Shown here piece by piece: positions 21,430 to 35,014 of a DNA stretch of 64,000 nt. Location of the stretch: assembly GCA_009823505.1 (NCBI GenBank), contig VZQC01000568.1, forward strand, positions 11,437-75,436, written 5' to 3'. A program made the position numbers and the translations under genes. How positions within the stretch are numbered: position 1 is the stretch's first letter; each line of letters starts with the position of its first letter. The notes under the pieces were generated by a model. That model was not told the origin of the DNA. It saw only the letters and a program-made list of their open reading frames with translations, and did not search any database. The stretch comes from Rhizomys pruinosus (taxonomy: Eukaryota; Chordata; Mammalia; Rodentia; Spalacidae).

Positions 21430-22304
21430 TCTACATCCTGGAAATATGGATGGAGAAAAGAGATGCAGACAAAAAGGGCTGGTTACCTCCAGAAACTCTC
21501 CAATTCCAGTGACTTCTGAAATAGAGGCCTCAGATGAACAGTCCTCAGCCTGAGGGAGTTTAGTTAACAGCTATGAGTAAATTGCCTCGCAGAGCATTAA
21601 AGGCTGGGATTCATCTATCTTATCTAAAAGCTTGGTAGTTGGAGATTCACTTCTAGACCCACTAAACCTGTGGTAGATGAATGATCCTTCCAAATAAGGA
21701 CAATCAACTGGGAAGCCAGGTCTGGAGAGAAATGAGTCCTGGGGTAATTCCTGCTCCACCCATTAATGCTGTTATCAGCACTGTCTGAGCATCTTTGATC
21801 TGAAGAGGCGATAGCTCTTTCAAAAAGTTTTCTGTGGTCTTGAGATTAATCCTGGAACCCCAAAGTCATTTCCACCTTGGCCATACCACCCACTTTCCAC
21901 AGAGCCATGTCTCAGCAGAGTTCCAGGCCCTGGTAAGAGTTGTGACAGTAGCTGCAAGTGCGGCATCTCCAAGTGGGCACTTGTTTGTAAGTATTTCTTT
22001 TTCCAGAGCCCACTTGGGAGCAGAGAAACTATAGGCTGTTAGGAGGAAAGGAGGACCGATGAGTCAAAACGACGCCTCCCCACTTTTACACTAATTCATG
22101 GGGAAATCCCCAGACACTAGTGATGGGTTATGAATGGAGATCAGAGAGGCTTGATAACCACAGACCAGCAAGGAAACGGAGCTCTTGTGTTGGTCAAAAC
22201 TCTTTTGGGCCACTGGTACCTATTTTCTTCTATTCATAGTTCACAGCTGTGAGGGCTGTTTTAGCCCCCCACCCCCACCCCAATCACTGCATAAATGATT
22301 TCTT
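21430..22304. other. Intergenic sequence between the two convergent 3' ends
   Basis: Unique sequence with no gene evidence. A C-rich run occurs at 22265-22281. Confidence 0.5.
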
Positions 22305-23466
22305 CAAGAAATATTGTTCCAAAGTATTTATTTACACCATAGTCATAAACCATCCATCATCTGAACTTGTTAGTGGTTTAACATTAGAATAGATTATTTT
22401 TCCACAACTATTAAGAGCTAATAACCAAACGAGCCAGCTGCAGTCAACACTATATACATTCTTATCTGAAATTTGACTACAAAGGTAACACTTCAGTCAC
22501 AAAACAGAGCATACAAAAATATACTTTCTAAAAAAATTCCAAATATTAATAGGCAGAAATATACAGCCATACTTAAACCCAGGGAGTGATTTTCCCCCAC
22601 TGTGGTAAGGCATCCCATTTACATGCAGACCCTGTAACACTGTCCACATCACACAAGGCACCAAGAACACTTCTGACACAACTGCATGCATCCCAAGTTT
22701 CAGAGAGTGTATGTACATCCGCCTTTAAATAAGTTAACCTCTGGCTCCTTTCAAGAGATCATAAATGCTGTGCATGCCCCCCCCTTCCCGGCCCCCAAAG
22801 GTTCAGAATTTGAAGAACAGTGCACATCAAAAATACACAAAATCTGAATGGGTAGACACTGAAAAAATAGTCTTTATGTTTCTCAACAAGGAGCCCATAC
22901 TGTTCTGTGCCCCGTCATTGCACTTGGTTCTGTGAGTTCTGAGTACATATTGCTTAAGGGTGAAGATCAGATAAACTTCAGTTCACTGTTGTAGGGCCAC
23001 AGAATGCGGCAGGCCAGGCCAGGCTCCGCTCACTGTACAACTTCCCCCAACTCAGTCCCAAGCTATAAAGTGCACATCAGCTTTGCTTGTCTTTCCCTCA
23101 TTCCCAGGGATCAGCATCTCCCAACCGACTGTAGAAAAAGTCTGAGGTCAACTCTGACATCCAGGGCCAAAACCTTGAGAGAGTCAGAAACAACTCTCCA
23201 GCAGGGCCGGGCCTTGGCCTCTAGCCCAGGGACCATGCCCCAACACTTCTGAGCCCCCACTGCATTGGAAGGATAGTCAACTCCCCTAAGAGTAAAATGG
23301 TCTCAGTTTTAGGAAGGCTCTGCTTCTAAGGAGGGGCACAGCTGGGCTCCACCAAGGTCCTTTGCCCAGGCATCAGGCAGGAGCAGGGAAGGGGTGGTAG
23401 TGTTTGTCGTGCAGTGGACAGAGGGCCTCTGAGGCCTGGAGGAACTGGTGTGGCCGAAGCTCCTTC
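22305..23466 (-). other. EGR2 3' UTR
   Basis: Repeat-free sequence after the EGR2 stop codon, running to the AATAAA signal at 22327-22332 about 1.14 kb away. This fits the 3' UTR length known for mammalian EGR2. Several AU-rich patches in 22330-22560 would suit a short-lived immediate-early mRNA. Confidence 0.75.
22327..22332 (-). terminator. EGR2 polyadenylation signal
   Basis: TTTATT on the + strand, hence AATAAA on the minus strand, about 1.14 kb past the stop codon. Confidence 0.7.
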
Positions 23467-25995
<2,529 letters not shown>

Positions 25996-26164
25996 CTCCG
26001 GCCACTCCGTTCATCTGGTCAAAGGGGCCTCCCAGATCGGCATTGGGGAAGATGGTCACCGACGGGGCGGCGAGGTCCTCCACCGGGTAGATGCCGTCAG
26101 GCAGCTGGTGCATAAAACCACCGAGAGTTACTGGGATTTTGTCTACGGCCTTGGTGGTCATCAT
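25996..26164 (-). CDS. EGR2: EGR2 coding exon 1 (residues 1-56)
   Basis: Encodes the conserved N-terminus from MMTTKAVDK to FDQMNGVAG, ending one base into codon 57. The start is the first of two adjacent ATGs (26162-26164), as in human EGR2. The frame is open for five more codons upstream, but these begin with TTG. Differences from human that I can recall are conservative (for example Thr4 for Ala). Joined to 23467-24707 it gives 470 codons including stop. Confidence 0.97.
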
Positions 26165-26490
26165 TCGCTCCTCGCACAACCTGGAGACCCAACTCCCTCG
26201 CTACCTGGAGTGCCAGTGAAGCCGTTTTGGAGAGGGGTTGGACTGAGCCTGGATTGCTGTCTCCTTTTACCCTCCACGCTTACAAACGACCACCACCGAA
26301 ATGAAAAAAAAAAAAATCCAACAGAAACAAAACTAGCAAACAAGTTGTTGGCTTCTTAAAGAAGAAAAATGGCTATTTGCCACTGCCTCGTGCCTGGAAT
26401 CCGGCTGCTGGGAAGCCAGCAGTGACTGGTGTAGTGTTATTATAACAGTCAGTGTGTGCCCTCGCCGAGCTATTAATCAATTGCTGCTCT
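26165..26490 (-). other. EGR2 5' UTR (start estimated)
   Basis: About 325 bases lie between the start codon and the position expected for transcription start, 25-30 bases below the TATA-like box at 26518-26524. This agrees with the 5' UTR length I recall for human EGR2. Confidence 0.65.
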
Positions 26491-26517
26491 CTCAGACGGA
26501 AAGTGTTAGGCTCCAAG

Positions 26518-26566
26518 TATTTATGGGCAGGTCTTCAATACCCGTGACGTCGCTGCCCATATATGG
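26518..26566 (-). promoter_or_regulatory. EGR2 core promoter: TATA-like box, CRE-like site, proximal CArG box
   Basis: On the minus strand: ATAAATA (26518-26524), CGACGTCA (26545-26552; one base from the TGACGTCA CRE), and the perfect CArG/SRE CCATATATGG (26557-26566). SRF and CREB input is the classical control of EGR-family immediate-early genes. Confidence 0.85.
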
Positions 26567-26610
26567 ACTGAGGAACAGGGCTGGGCCAGGCGGCTTCTGC
26601 CGTCACATGG

Positions 26611-26621
26611 CCAATTTGCAT
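26611..26621 (+). promoter_or_regulatory. CCAAT box overlapping an octamer-like motif
   Basis: CCAAT (26611-26615) overlaps ATTTGCAT (26614-26621), a perfect octamer-type POU site, about 50 bp upstream of the proximal CArG box of EGR2. Confidence 0.6.
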
Positions 26622-26836
26622 ACGGGCTCCGCCGAGCTGTCTCCGCTGGGCTCGCTGCGCGCGGTTCGCAAGCGGTGGACACCGCGGGGGTCCCGGGCGC
26701 GCGGCCCTGGCTTCGGCTCGGATAATCCGGGCTGCAGCGTTCAGCCGGGAGGGGCGAGGCGGACCCAGCGCAGTGGTCGCGGGCGGAAGGGCGCGCGGGC
26801 CAGGATCGCGGCTCAGCCTCCCAGGGCGGGGAGGAA

Positions 26837-26925
26837 TTCCGGTTCTCAGAGACTTTCCAAAAAAGGCGAAGATCCGGTAGCGGCGGCTCCGCCTCCCCAG
26901 CCCTTGTTTGGGAGGCATTCCGGAA
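26837..26925 (-). promoter_or_regulatory. EGR2 upstream SRE cluster (CArG plus Ets sites)
   Basis: A perfect CArG box CCAAAAAAGG (26857-26866, + strand reading) sits between two Ets cores, TTCCGG at 26837-26842 and ATCCGG at 26872-26877. A one-mismatch CArG CCTTGTTTGG (26902-26911) is next to the palindromic Ets site TTCCGGAA (26918-26925). This is the layout of SRF/TCF (Elk-1/SAP-1) serum response elements, about 350-430 bp above the likely start site. Confidence 0.75.
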
Positions 26926-28544
26926 AATTCAACTTCGGAAAGAAACCGAGCGGAGCCGAGACACTACAGTCAAACCCCTCCTTCACTTTCTTGGCAGCTC
27001 AAAACCGCAAGCAAAAAAGGCAGAGAAAAAAATAAAAAGAAAGAAAGAAAGAAAAAAAAGCTCCCGCATTCACGGAAGCTGACTGCTTTTTTCTGAATTA
27101 CTTGGTGGAAAGAAGTGGCTAGCGATAAGAGTGAACGCGGTGTTGCTTTTTTGGAAAGTCTGTTCTATTTATACAGGAGCGAAAACGGAACAGGTTCGGG
27201 CTGTTTGTTTGTTTAAGTATTTTGGGGCACCTCAAGGTGGGTGGGGGTAGGGAGGAGGGAAGGGAGGCAGAGCTGCGGGAGCTCCCGGAGATCCGGGCTG
27301 GAGACGCCCCTCCTCTGCCCGCGCTCCCCGCCCGCCTCCAGCTGCTGCGCAGAGCGGGCGCCTTTCCCGGCGCGTCGGGGCGGTCGGCTGCGTGGGGGCG
27401 ACCAGATGGAGGCTTGGACACTCACCCCGCTGCACACACACGCACACGCTGCACTTCCGCCGCACACTCTCCCTCCTCCGCGGCCCTCTTCCACACCCAC
27501 TCGCACAGCGCGCGTGTGCGCCCGCACCCCAGCGGGGTCTCCAGGCGGCGCCCGAGACGCCCCGCGAAGACACTTGTCCTCAGCCTCTTCCAACCTGATC
27601 CACGCGTCTACACTTCCCAGGGGTGCATCCTACTCGAACTAAGCCGCTACTACAGCTGTCACTGCAAAGAGCCACCCGGGTCCTGACACCGGTGGATCGG
27701 CGTCGCCGGCACCACCAGTTTTGAATAGCCAAGACAACCCCCACACCTGTTGCCCTTTGCTGGTTAAAAATTAAGATAAAGTGGAATAAACAAATAAATA
27801 TAAATAAGAACCCTGTAAAAACCTCTCTGCTAATTCCCCCCAAACTTTTACGAGACCTAGACTCGGCGCCTCTGGCCCGCTGGACGCCCAGCTCCTTTCT
27901 CCCAGCGCATCCCGCCCTCACCAGAAGCGCACCAGGCCCAGCCCGGGTTCCCAAGCCCCGCGTTCTGGCGCCTGCCTAGCCTGGGCTCCTGGACGCAGCC
28001 GGTGAAATTGCTCTGCCCTTCCGCACTCCAAAGGCGGGTAGACGAAGGACCCAGAGCGGGGCAGCCCCGTCCGCCCGGCGGTTCTTTCTTCGGCCCCTGA
28101 CCGGCAGTTGCTGCAACCCGGAGCCGACCCGGGCGCACGAGCCACGGCGCCACGCCGTGGAGGGAGCGGGCTCTGCAGGCGCTCCCCGCGTTCACCTGCC
28201 CCGGCCTCGGGCGCGCAGCTCCTGCCTCGCTTGGGATAAGGCGGTCAGGGGACCCGACAACCCGAGCCGCCTGGGCTCAGGCGTCTGAAACAGCGCGACT
28301 CCCAACACCAGCCCTACAACGTGGTCTCCCAGAAATGGCCTTCGCCCTGACTTCAAGCGTATTTGGAAAGTTTCTGGATGGCTCTGCGCGTGCGCTCCTT
28401 TCCAATAGGAGATGAAAATAAAAGGGAAAGGGAAAGAAATCGCAGCCACCTTGACATCTCTGGTAGGTATCCCACCCTTTGCAAACAAACGGGACAAGTT
28501 CTGTTTCTAAGAAAAAAGGAAGCCAAAGAAAGCCGCGCTCTTAC

Positions 28545-28680
28545 CACGTGCGCCAGCCCGCTCTGCCTGCGCTCCGGCCAGTCCCGCGGCCCCCGCGCTG
28601 ACCACAGGCAAGACGACGCCTCGGAGGGCAGCCCGACTCTCATCTCCAGCCTGGGTCGGAAAGAAGGGGGGTCCAGTTAT
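28545..28680 (-). other. Candidate alternative EGR2 5' exon (donor at 28544)
   Basis: On the minus strand CACGTG|GTAAGAG is a strong splice donor inside the island, about 2 kb above the main promoter. Human EGR2 has transcripts starting about 2.8 kb upstream. The upstream limit given here is arbitrary, since I cannot place the 5' end of the exon. Confidence 0.35.
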
Positions 28681-29194
28681 GCAAATGCAAGTCCCGGCCG
28701 TGGGGCTCGAGTTACGGCCCCCCGCCAGCCCCAGAGGTGCGGCACCCACCGGCGGCAGGCGCGGGCGGGCCAGGAGACTGCTCGCGCTTCCCTAGCTCGC
28801 TGCACGTGGGCGGGTTGCGGCTGCCGCCCCTCTCCCGGCGCCGTCGCCAAACCGGCCAGCTGCCACCGAGCGCCCGCCCCGAGGGGGAGCTCCGGGACGC
28901 GGAGAGCCTGCGCCCTGGGCTGAGTTGGGTAGAGCTGGAGCACAGGAACCACCACCACCGGCGCGCAGGAGGAGGCCGGTGGGGGTTAGAGCACTGAGGC
29001 GACCCCACAAAGGAGTCTGGAAAGTGGGAGCAACAGACCTTCTGGATTCGGAGCTTTCCAAGAACCTCCACCTCCCAGAAGAGCTTCGCAGAATCTAACA
29101 GAGAGCAAAGAGGGGGTAGGGTGGGGGCAGAGACTTGCAGGAGCGAGCTGCCCCAGGCCCTGCGCTGGAGGGTGCCTGGGGCCAGAACCTCTGC

Positions 29195-29400
29195 GGGGGG
29201 GGGGGGGGGTGTAAGACAGCCTGTAATAACTTCCTGAAGCCTTTTTTTTCTCAAGCCTTTCTTTTCTTGTCTTTTCTTGTCTTGCCTTTTCTTGTCTGTC
29301 TTCTCTTCTCTTTTCTTGTCTTCTCTTTTCTTCTCTTTTCTCTTTTTTTTCCTTTCTTTTTTCTCTTTTCTTTCCTTTTCTCTTTCTTCCTTCCCTTTTT
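29195..29400. repeat. Poly-G run then polypyrimidine tract
   Basis: Fifteen consecutive G at 29195-29209, then an almost pure T/C tract from about 29241 to 29400 (TCTTTTC-type words) at the outer edge of the EGR2 CpG island. Confidence 0.9.
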
Positions 29401-29410
29401 AAGGATAATC

Positions 29411-31955
29411 TCTTTAACTTCTTAACCAGTGGATAATTTAGACGCTAGAAGAAAATCAAGGACCACATTGTTGAAGCCAGCCACCCCTGTGAGAGATGAG
29501 TTCAGAAAGCTAAAAAAAAACTTGCTTAAAGTCACACAGCTGCTGACTGGTCCAGTTCAAACTTGCTACCTGGTGTTCAGAATTCAGTCTTTTGTGCCTG
29601 GTCACTAAATCTCTCAGGAGAACCCAGCGCCACAAAGTGAACAGCTCTTTAAGGACTGAAAGCCTTGTTCAATCCATTCATCAATTTCATCTTGCTTTGG
29701 AGCATAAAGCTTAGGTCAGGGGTTTAAGAAGGCAAAGTAGAGGGGGCTATTAAAAATAGACCCCTGCAGGTAAGGGGAGGATTTCTGTGTGGGAACTATG
29801 AAGTGTGTGTTAGAGGGAATGAGTACGTTGGCACACGCCCAGTATATTAATGGTGCTATCACAGGAGAAGCCAGCCTCCAGTATCCTTGTTGAAGAAAAG
29901 AGGAAAAGGTACAGGTGCAGTCCTGTGCTCTGGAAAGAGTGGCTGGTGTGCGTGGGGATTACAAGGGTGATCTGACCCCTATTCAGAAGCATTTGAACTT
30001 TTTGTTTTTCATAAGAATACTACAAATAAATGACTTTTAAAAAACACAGTTGTTAAAATGTCCATGTAAATGAGACTCTCCAAAATATACACAAAGTTAA
30101 GGGCAAATTGCTGCCAGATTCTAATTCAGGATATCCAGACTCCAGACTCAGGAAGCCAAATAAGATGGAATAGAGAAGCCCTTTAGAAGCAGGCTTGATC
30201 CTAAGGTTGAGGGCGAGGTAGGGGGTGGGATGGAAGGCAGCTGACAGGTCCTGGGGCATCCCCTCTAGGCATGGTGTGGGGCTTTTTCCAGTCTTGCAGT
30301 TCTTGTTCACAGTGTGCTGGTGACAGGGTAACAGTCACTAGTCAGGAGGTATGTCACAAATAATTTACCATGTGCATTTTTGATGTGCTAAGAAACATGT
30401 TAGAACATCGTCACAGACTACCTTCTGCAATGTCATTTTCATAGAGTGGGAGATCAAGGCTTGTCAGACTCTCCCTGAACCATGCAAAGAATAGGCCTCT
30501 AACTCAAAAAGCACAGGGCAGGTTACCTTTGAAAATGAGACCACTGCTAACTCTGCCAAATCATCTTGAAGTGCTGAAAAGTCTGGCAAACAGTTCCCTT
30601 CATTCAGTATCTCATACCAACCCAGAGACCTGGGAGCTACAGGTCTAGGTCAGGCTATGCCTGACACAGCTGAGAAGCTTAAACAAAGTCATGTGTCACT
30701 GGCATAAGTACTATGAGCAGAAGACTCCCGTGATCTTATTTTGTAGATGCAGCAGTGCTGGCCGCTCTAGTGGGTGGTCAGGGTCCCTCCCCTTAACCAT
30801 TTCTTGACAATACTACATTTCCAGTACTGCACTAAATCCTAGAAGAGGTAGTATTTACAAGTCTAGTTACCAACCCATGGCATACCATGCAAATACTTCA
30901 TTGCAGTGACCATGTTTGATCTCAGTCTCAAAGAGACAAAGGATCCAATGGAATCTTCATGGCTGAGGACATGATTAAGCACTAATCCGCAGGACATGTG
31001 GGGACTGGGGGGTGGGGATCATTGTGGGGAGATCAAGTGAAAAAGAGCAGGTTGTAGGAAGACTTCCTCACCGAGGGAGAAGGCAAGCTGCATTTGTGGA
31101 ATACAGGAAGTCTAGTGTAGGCAGATACCCCTAGGTCACTTCCTACACCAGGTGTGTTGGGGTTGAAGGAAGCCAGCACTCACAGCCTTCTTGGGAGCAC
31201 CCTGGAAAGATTTTAATCTCTTCAGTGCTCCTCTTTTTTTGCTGTTCTTTTTGTTTTTTGGTTAATGACAGTAGCATTACAATCTTTACATCTGGGATGT
31301 TTTTTCTTTCTTACCATTTAGCTTCTGCAAATGAAGAACTTGCCAACAGGTTTAACAGGAGAACATACAGAAATGCTTACTGGCATCAGCATTGTGTCTC
31401 CATGACAGACTTAATGAAATACATTCCTCAGTTGTCTGTTTCTCAATAAGGAAATGACAGACAATGTGAGTTTTGTCCCAATGAACGAGTGCCTACGTAT
31501 GGTAGAAACACATCATGTCAAACCTACAGATCACTTAACTGTCACTGGTAGAAACAGAGGTAAATCGATGGACCAGTTTGCATGATTGTTTAAGCTGAGG
31601 TACATTTCAACCTAGGGCTCAGGTTAACAAGTGACAATTTGTCAGTCTGGTCATAAACAGTCAAAGCAAAATTCTCTTTCCAATCATCTCTGTTTATGCT
31701 TTTATATATTTTAATCTTTTGATTAATACATTTAACATATTATCTATGATTCCATGAAAAACAAAGGCCATTACTATTATGGGACACATTGAGGTTTTCT
31801 TCTACTAACCTGTTTATATAGTCAGGTTATAGAAACTCTTCCCCTTTTCCAAGTGACATCTGACTCATGCAGATTTTGGGTTGGTATTTACAAGAGGAGC
31901 AGACAAGGCAGAGCATCCGTGTCAGAGCAATTTTTCATACATTGAAAGACAAAAC
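29411..31955. other. Gene-free interval upstream of EGR2
   Basis: Unique sequence. A MIR-like remnant (AAAGTCACACAGCTGCTGACTGG) is at about 29528. AT-rich single-copy sequence occurs at 31680-31770. No coding or splice evidence. Confidence 0.5.
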
Positions 31956-32180
31956 ATTTTTTTTGTATGTGTATGAATGTACTGTCTGCATGTAGGTCTG
32001 TGCACCCGTGTCGTGCAATGCCTCAGAGGTCAGAAGAGGGTCTTGGATTCCCCTGGAACTGGAGTTCTGGAATTGGAGTTACAGACGGTTCTCAACTGCC
32101 ATGTGGGTGCTGGGGATCGAACCTGGGTCCTCTGCAAGAGCAGTCGGTGCTCTTAACCATTAGGCTAACTCTCCAGCCCC
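31956..32180 (-). mobile_element. B2-type SINE with AAAGACAAAAC duplication
   Basis: Reverse complement of the GGGGCTGGAGAG family, T-rich at left. AAAGACAAAAC at 31945-31955 and 32182-32192. Confidence 0.95.
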
Positions 32181-32235
32181 AAAAGACAAAACTTTTTTAT
32201 ATTTCAACTGAATAATCTCAACAAGAATGTCATGA

Positions 32236-32461
32236 TTGGGCTAGAAAGATGGCTCAATGGTTAAGAACACTGGCTGCTCTTGCAGAGGACCACAGTTCAA
32301 TTCCCAGCACCTATATGGTAGCTAACAACCATCCATAATTCCAGTTCCAGGGGGTCAAACTTTTTTTTCTGATCTCCCTGGGCATCGGACAACACGGGTG
32401 CATTACCTACATGTAAGCAATGCACTCATACACATAAAAATACAAATAAAAAATTTAAAAT
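32236..32461 (+). mobile_element. B2-type SINE, diverged, with AATGTCATGA duplication
   Basis: GGGCTAGAAAGATGGCTCAATGG start and A-rich tail. AATGTCATGA at 32226-32235 and 32462-32471. Confidence 0.9.
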
Positions 32462-32547
32462 AATGTCATGAGTTCTTGTGGTTAAGATGGTGGGTTCTGG
32501 AGGCCCATGTGGCCTGGGTTCAGAACCTCTACTCTCTGATTCAAATC

Positions 32548-32725
32548 CCAACATTGCCATTCCCTGGCTTTGTGGCTGTCAACAAATAGCTGCTCTATGC
32601 GTCACTCTCCTCATTTGTAAGGTGAATGAAATGACTATTGTGATATTCTGAGGACTAACTATAGTGATACATGGTACACTATTGGTACCTAGTGTCAATC
32701 ACTGTTAGCTATTAAATTATTTCCA
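32548..32725 (+). mobile_element. MIR SINE
   Basis: CCTCATTTGTAAGGTGAATG followed by a TGAGGACTAA-like stretch and GTACCTAGTG, the MIR word order, diverged. Confidence 0.65.
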
Positions 32726-32764
32726 CTACTGAATGCTATGCACCAGGCACAACTTTGATGTTCT

Positions 32765-32905
32765 AGCTTCATTACTGTTCCTCATAACCCCTTGAAAAAC
32801 CACAGCTATTAATTCTCATTTTATAGATGGGTGAGCTAAGGCTCAGAGAGGATACATAACTTACCCAAGTCTTCCCAGTAAGTTGCAGAGCCTGGCTCTC
32901 TTCTA
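32765..32905 (-). mobile_element. MIR SINE (opposite strand)
   Basis: ATTCTCATTTTATAGATGGG, GCTCAGAGAGGATACATAACT and CCAAGTCTTCCCAGTAAGTTG match reverse-complement MIR. Confidence 0.7.
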
Positions 32906-33279
32906 TCAGTCCCAACACCATGTATAGAGTCCACATGATACAGAACAAGTCACAGCAGATAAAGGCAGAAGATATTAAGGAAGGAAATGTTCCTGGAATT
33001 TCCCCACACACACAAATTCTGTTACCCCTGCTAAGAAGGTTTGGGTTTGGATTATGAGGACAAAATGAAACCCCAAAGGTAGGAGTCTTTGGTAGGTCCT
33101 TCAAAACAGAGTATAACCTTGTGGGAAATGTCATCTAAGCTCAGAAAGCCTAGTTACACATTAAAAACAACCTAATGAACATAACATTATTCCTATAAAT
33201 ATCAAAATGCATAATAGCAGTACTGTTCTTCTTCCAGGGAAAAGGTTGGGAAATGTAGAGCAATGATCTCAAATTTAGG

Positions 33280-33371
33280 TGATGGGTGGCACACATCTGT
33301 AATCTCAGCACTCGGGAAGCTGAGGCAGGATGATGCTGAGCTTCAAGCCAGCCTGGGATATATTTAGGACC
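33280..33371 (+). mobile_element. B1 SINE, diverged, 3'-truncated
   Basis: GGTGGCACACATCTGTAATC, then CAGCACTCGGGAAGCTGAGG and AGCCAGCCTGGG. Confidence 0.8.
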
Positions 33372-34262
33372 ACTATGAAGGCACGCTTTGCCCAGGTACG
33401 CCCTGTGAAGGAGACTTGCACGTGATCCTCACACATATTGTATAACACCACTTCCTTTTTAACTATGCAGCTTCCCTGAGTTTAGAAGTATACTTGCTGT
33501 CTGTGCTCCAGCCAACACAGTCCTCCATGGGGACAGTGTGCCTTCCCAGCAGTGAGAGAGAAGCTCTCACAAATGACTCCTACTTAGCTCTGCTGGTCCC
33601 ACTGCCGGCGATTTCAGTTTCTCTAGGGGATGCTCTATTTACCCCAGAAGCACCCTCTAAAGAGGGCCCAGGGAGCCTTCTCACAGGAGTTAAAGCCACT
33701 AAGCTCTGAGCTGCCATCTTCTACAGTCAGCACAGAGAATGTTGAGATTGTAGTGACCACCAGCAGAGAGGCGAGCGGAGGTCACACCTGCCCGGAAGTC
33801 TAGACAGGACATTTCCTCCTTCTACATACCGTGGACACAGGCAGGGAGCCTGGAAAACGTACGGGACCCAGAGCAAGGGGTCTGGAAACCCCTTCTGGTT
33901 TCTCCTCTGCCATTTGCTGATGACATTATTTGGGGTTGATAGTTGACTCGGGGAGGAGCCAGTTGTGCTTCCTGCCATCCCATCACTCTAGGCTGCCATA
34001 GTAGCCAGACTTCTCATTCCAGCATCTCGTTCTCAGTCATGTGCCACAAAGCTGAGGAAACATTGAATCCCCTCAAGCCTACCAGAACACTCAATAGCAG
34101 TCCATGCAGCCAGGAGGTGCAGAAAGGGAGTCCCAGTCTTCACTGTTTTGAGTAAGAGCAGTGGTTAGAGAAATAGGGAGAAGATGTTGAGGAAAGAGTG
34201 CGGGAAATGAGAGTGGAGCACTGAGTGACTGGAAAGCAGGAGACTAGAAACAGCAGTCAGTT
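33372..34262. other. Gene-free interval
   Basis: Unique sequence with no coding or repeat signature. Confidence 0.5.
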
Positions 34263-34274
34263 AGAAATTGATCT

Positions 34275-34530
34275 TGGGGGCTGGAGAGATGGCCCAGTGG
34301 TTAAGAGCGCCGACCGCTCTTACAGAGGACCCGGGGTCGATCCCCAGCACCCACATGGCGGCTGAGAACCATCTGAAACTCCAATTCCAGGAGAACTCCA
34401 GTTCCAGGGGAATCCGACACCCTCTTCTGACCTCCACGGCATTGCACGACACGGGTGCACAAACTTGCATGCAGACAGTACATTCATACACATATGGAAA
34501 TAAATAAAATTAATAAAAAATAAAAAAAAA
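34275..34530 (+). mobile_element. B2-type SINE, first of a head-to-tail pair
   Basis: Contains an internal 18-bp-type duplication (ACTCCAATTCCAGGAGA/ACTCCAGTTCCAGGGGA) in its centre. Flanked by AGAAATTGATCT at 34263-34274 and 34531-34542. Confidence 0.95.
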
Positions 34531-34547
34531 AGAAATTGATCTCGGTG

Positions 34548-34812
34548 GGGGCTGGAGAGATGGCTCAGCAGTTAAGAGCACTGACTGCTCTTGCAGAGGG
34601 CCTGGGCTCCATCCTCAGGACCCACATGGCTGTTAACAATCATCTGTAACTCCAGTTCCAGGGGATCCAACACCTTCTGAACTCTGCAGGAATTTCCCAA
34701 CACGGGTAGAGTTACACACAGGCAGGCAATACACTCATACACGTAAAAAAGAAATAAATAAATAAATGAAAGAAAGAAAGGAAGGAAGGAAGGAAGGAAG
34801 GAAGAGAAAGAA

Positions 34813-34882
<70 letters not shown>
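34548..34882 (+). mobile_element. B2-type SINE with (GAAA)n/(GGAA)n tail
   Basis: Second SINE at the same target. Its tail has grown into a purine microsatellite of about 115 bp (34766-34882). A third, slightly altered copy of the target (GAAATTGGTCTCAGTG) follows from 34883. Confidence 0.92.
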
Positions 34883-34884
<2 letters not shown>

Positions 34885-34973
34885 AATTGGTCTCAGTGGT
34901 CGGCTCTCCAAAAGGATGCTCACACTAACAGTAATCGTTATTTATATGCCCTGAGCACTGCAGAGTGTTAAGC

Positions 34974-34976
<3 letters not shown>

Positions 34977-35013
<37 letters not shown>
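34977..35013 (+). repeat. (CTG)n trinucleotide repeat, about 12 units
   Basis: Uninterrupted CTG run ending in a CCG variant. Noncoding here. Confidence 0.95.
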
Positions 35014-35014
<1 letters not shown>

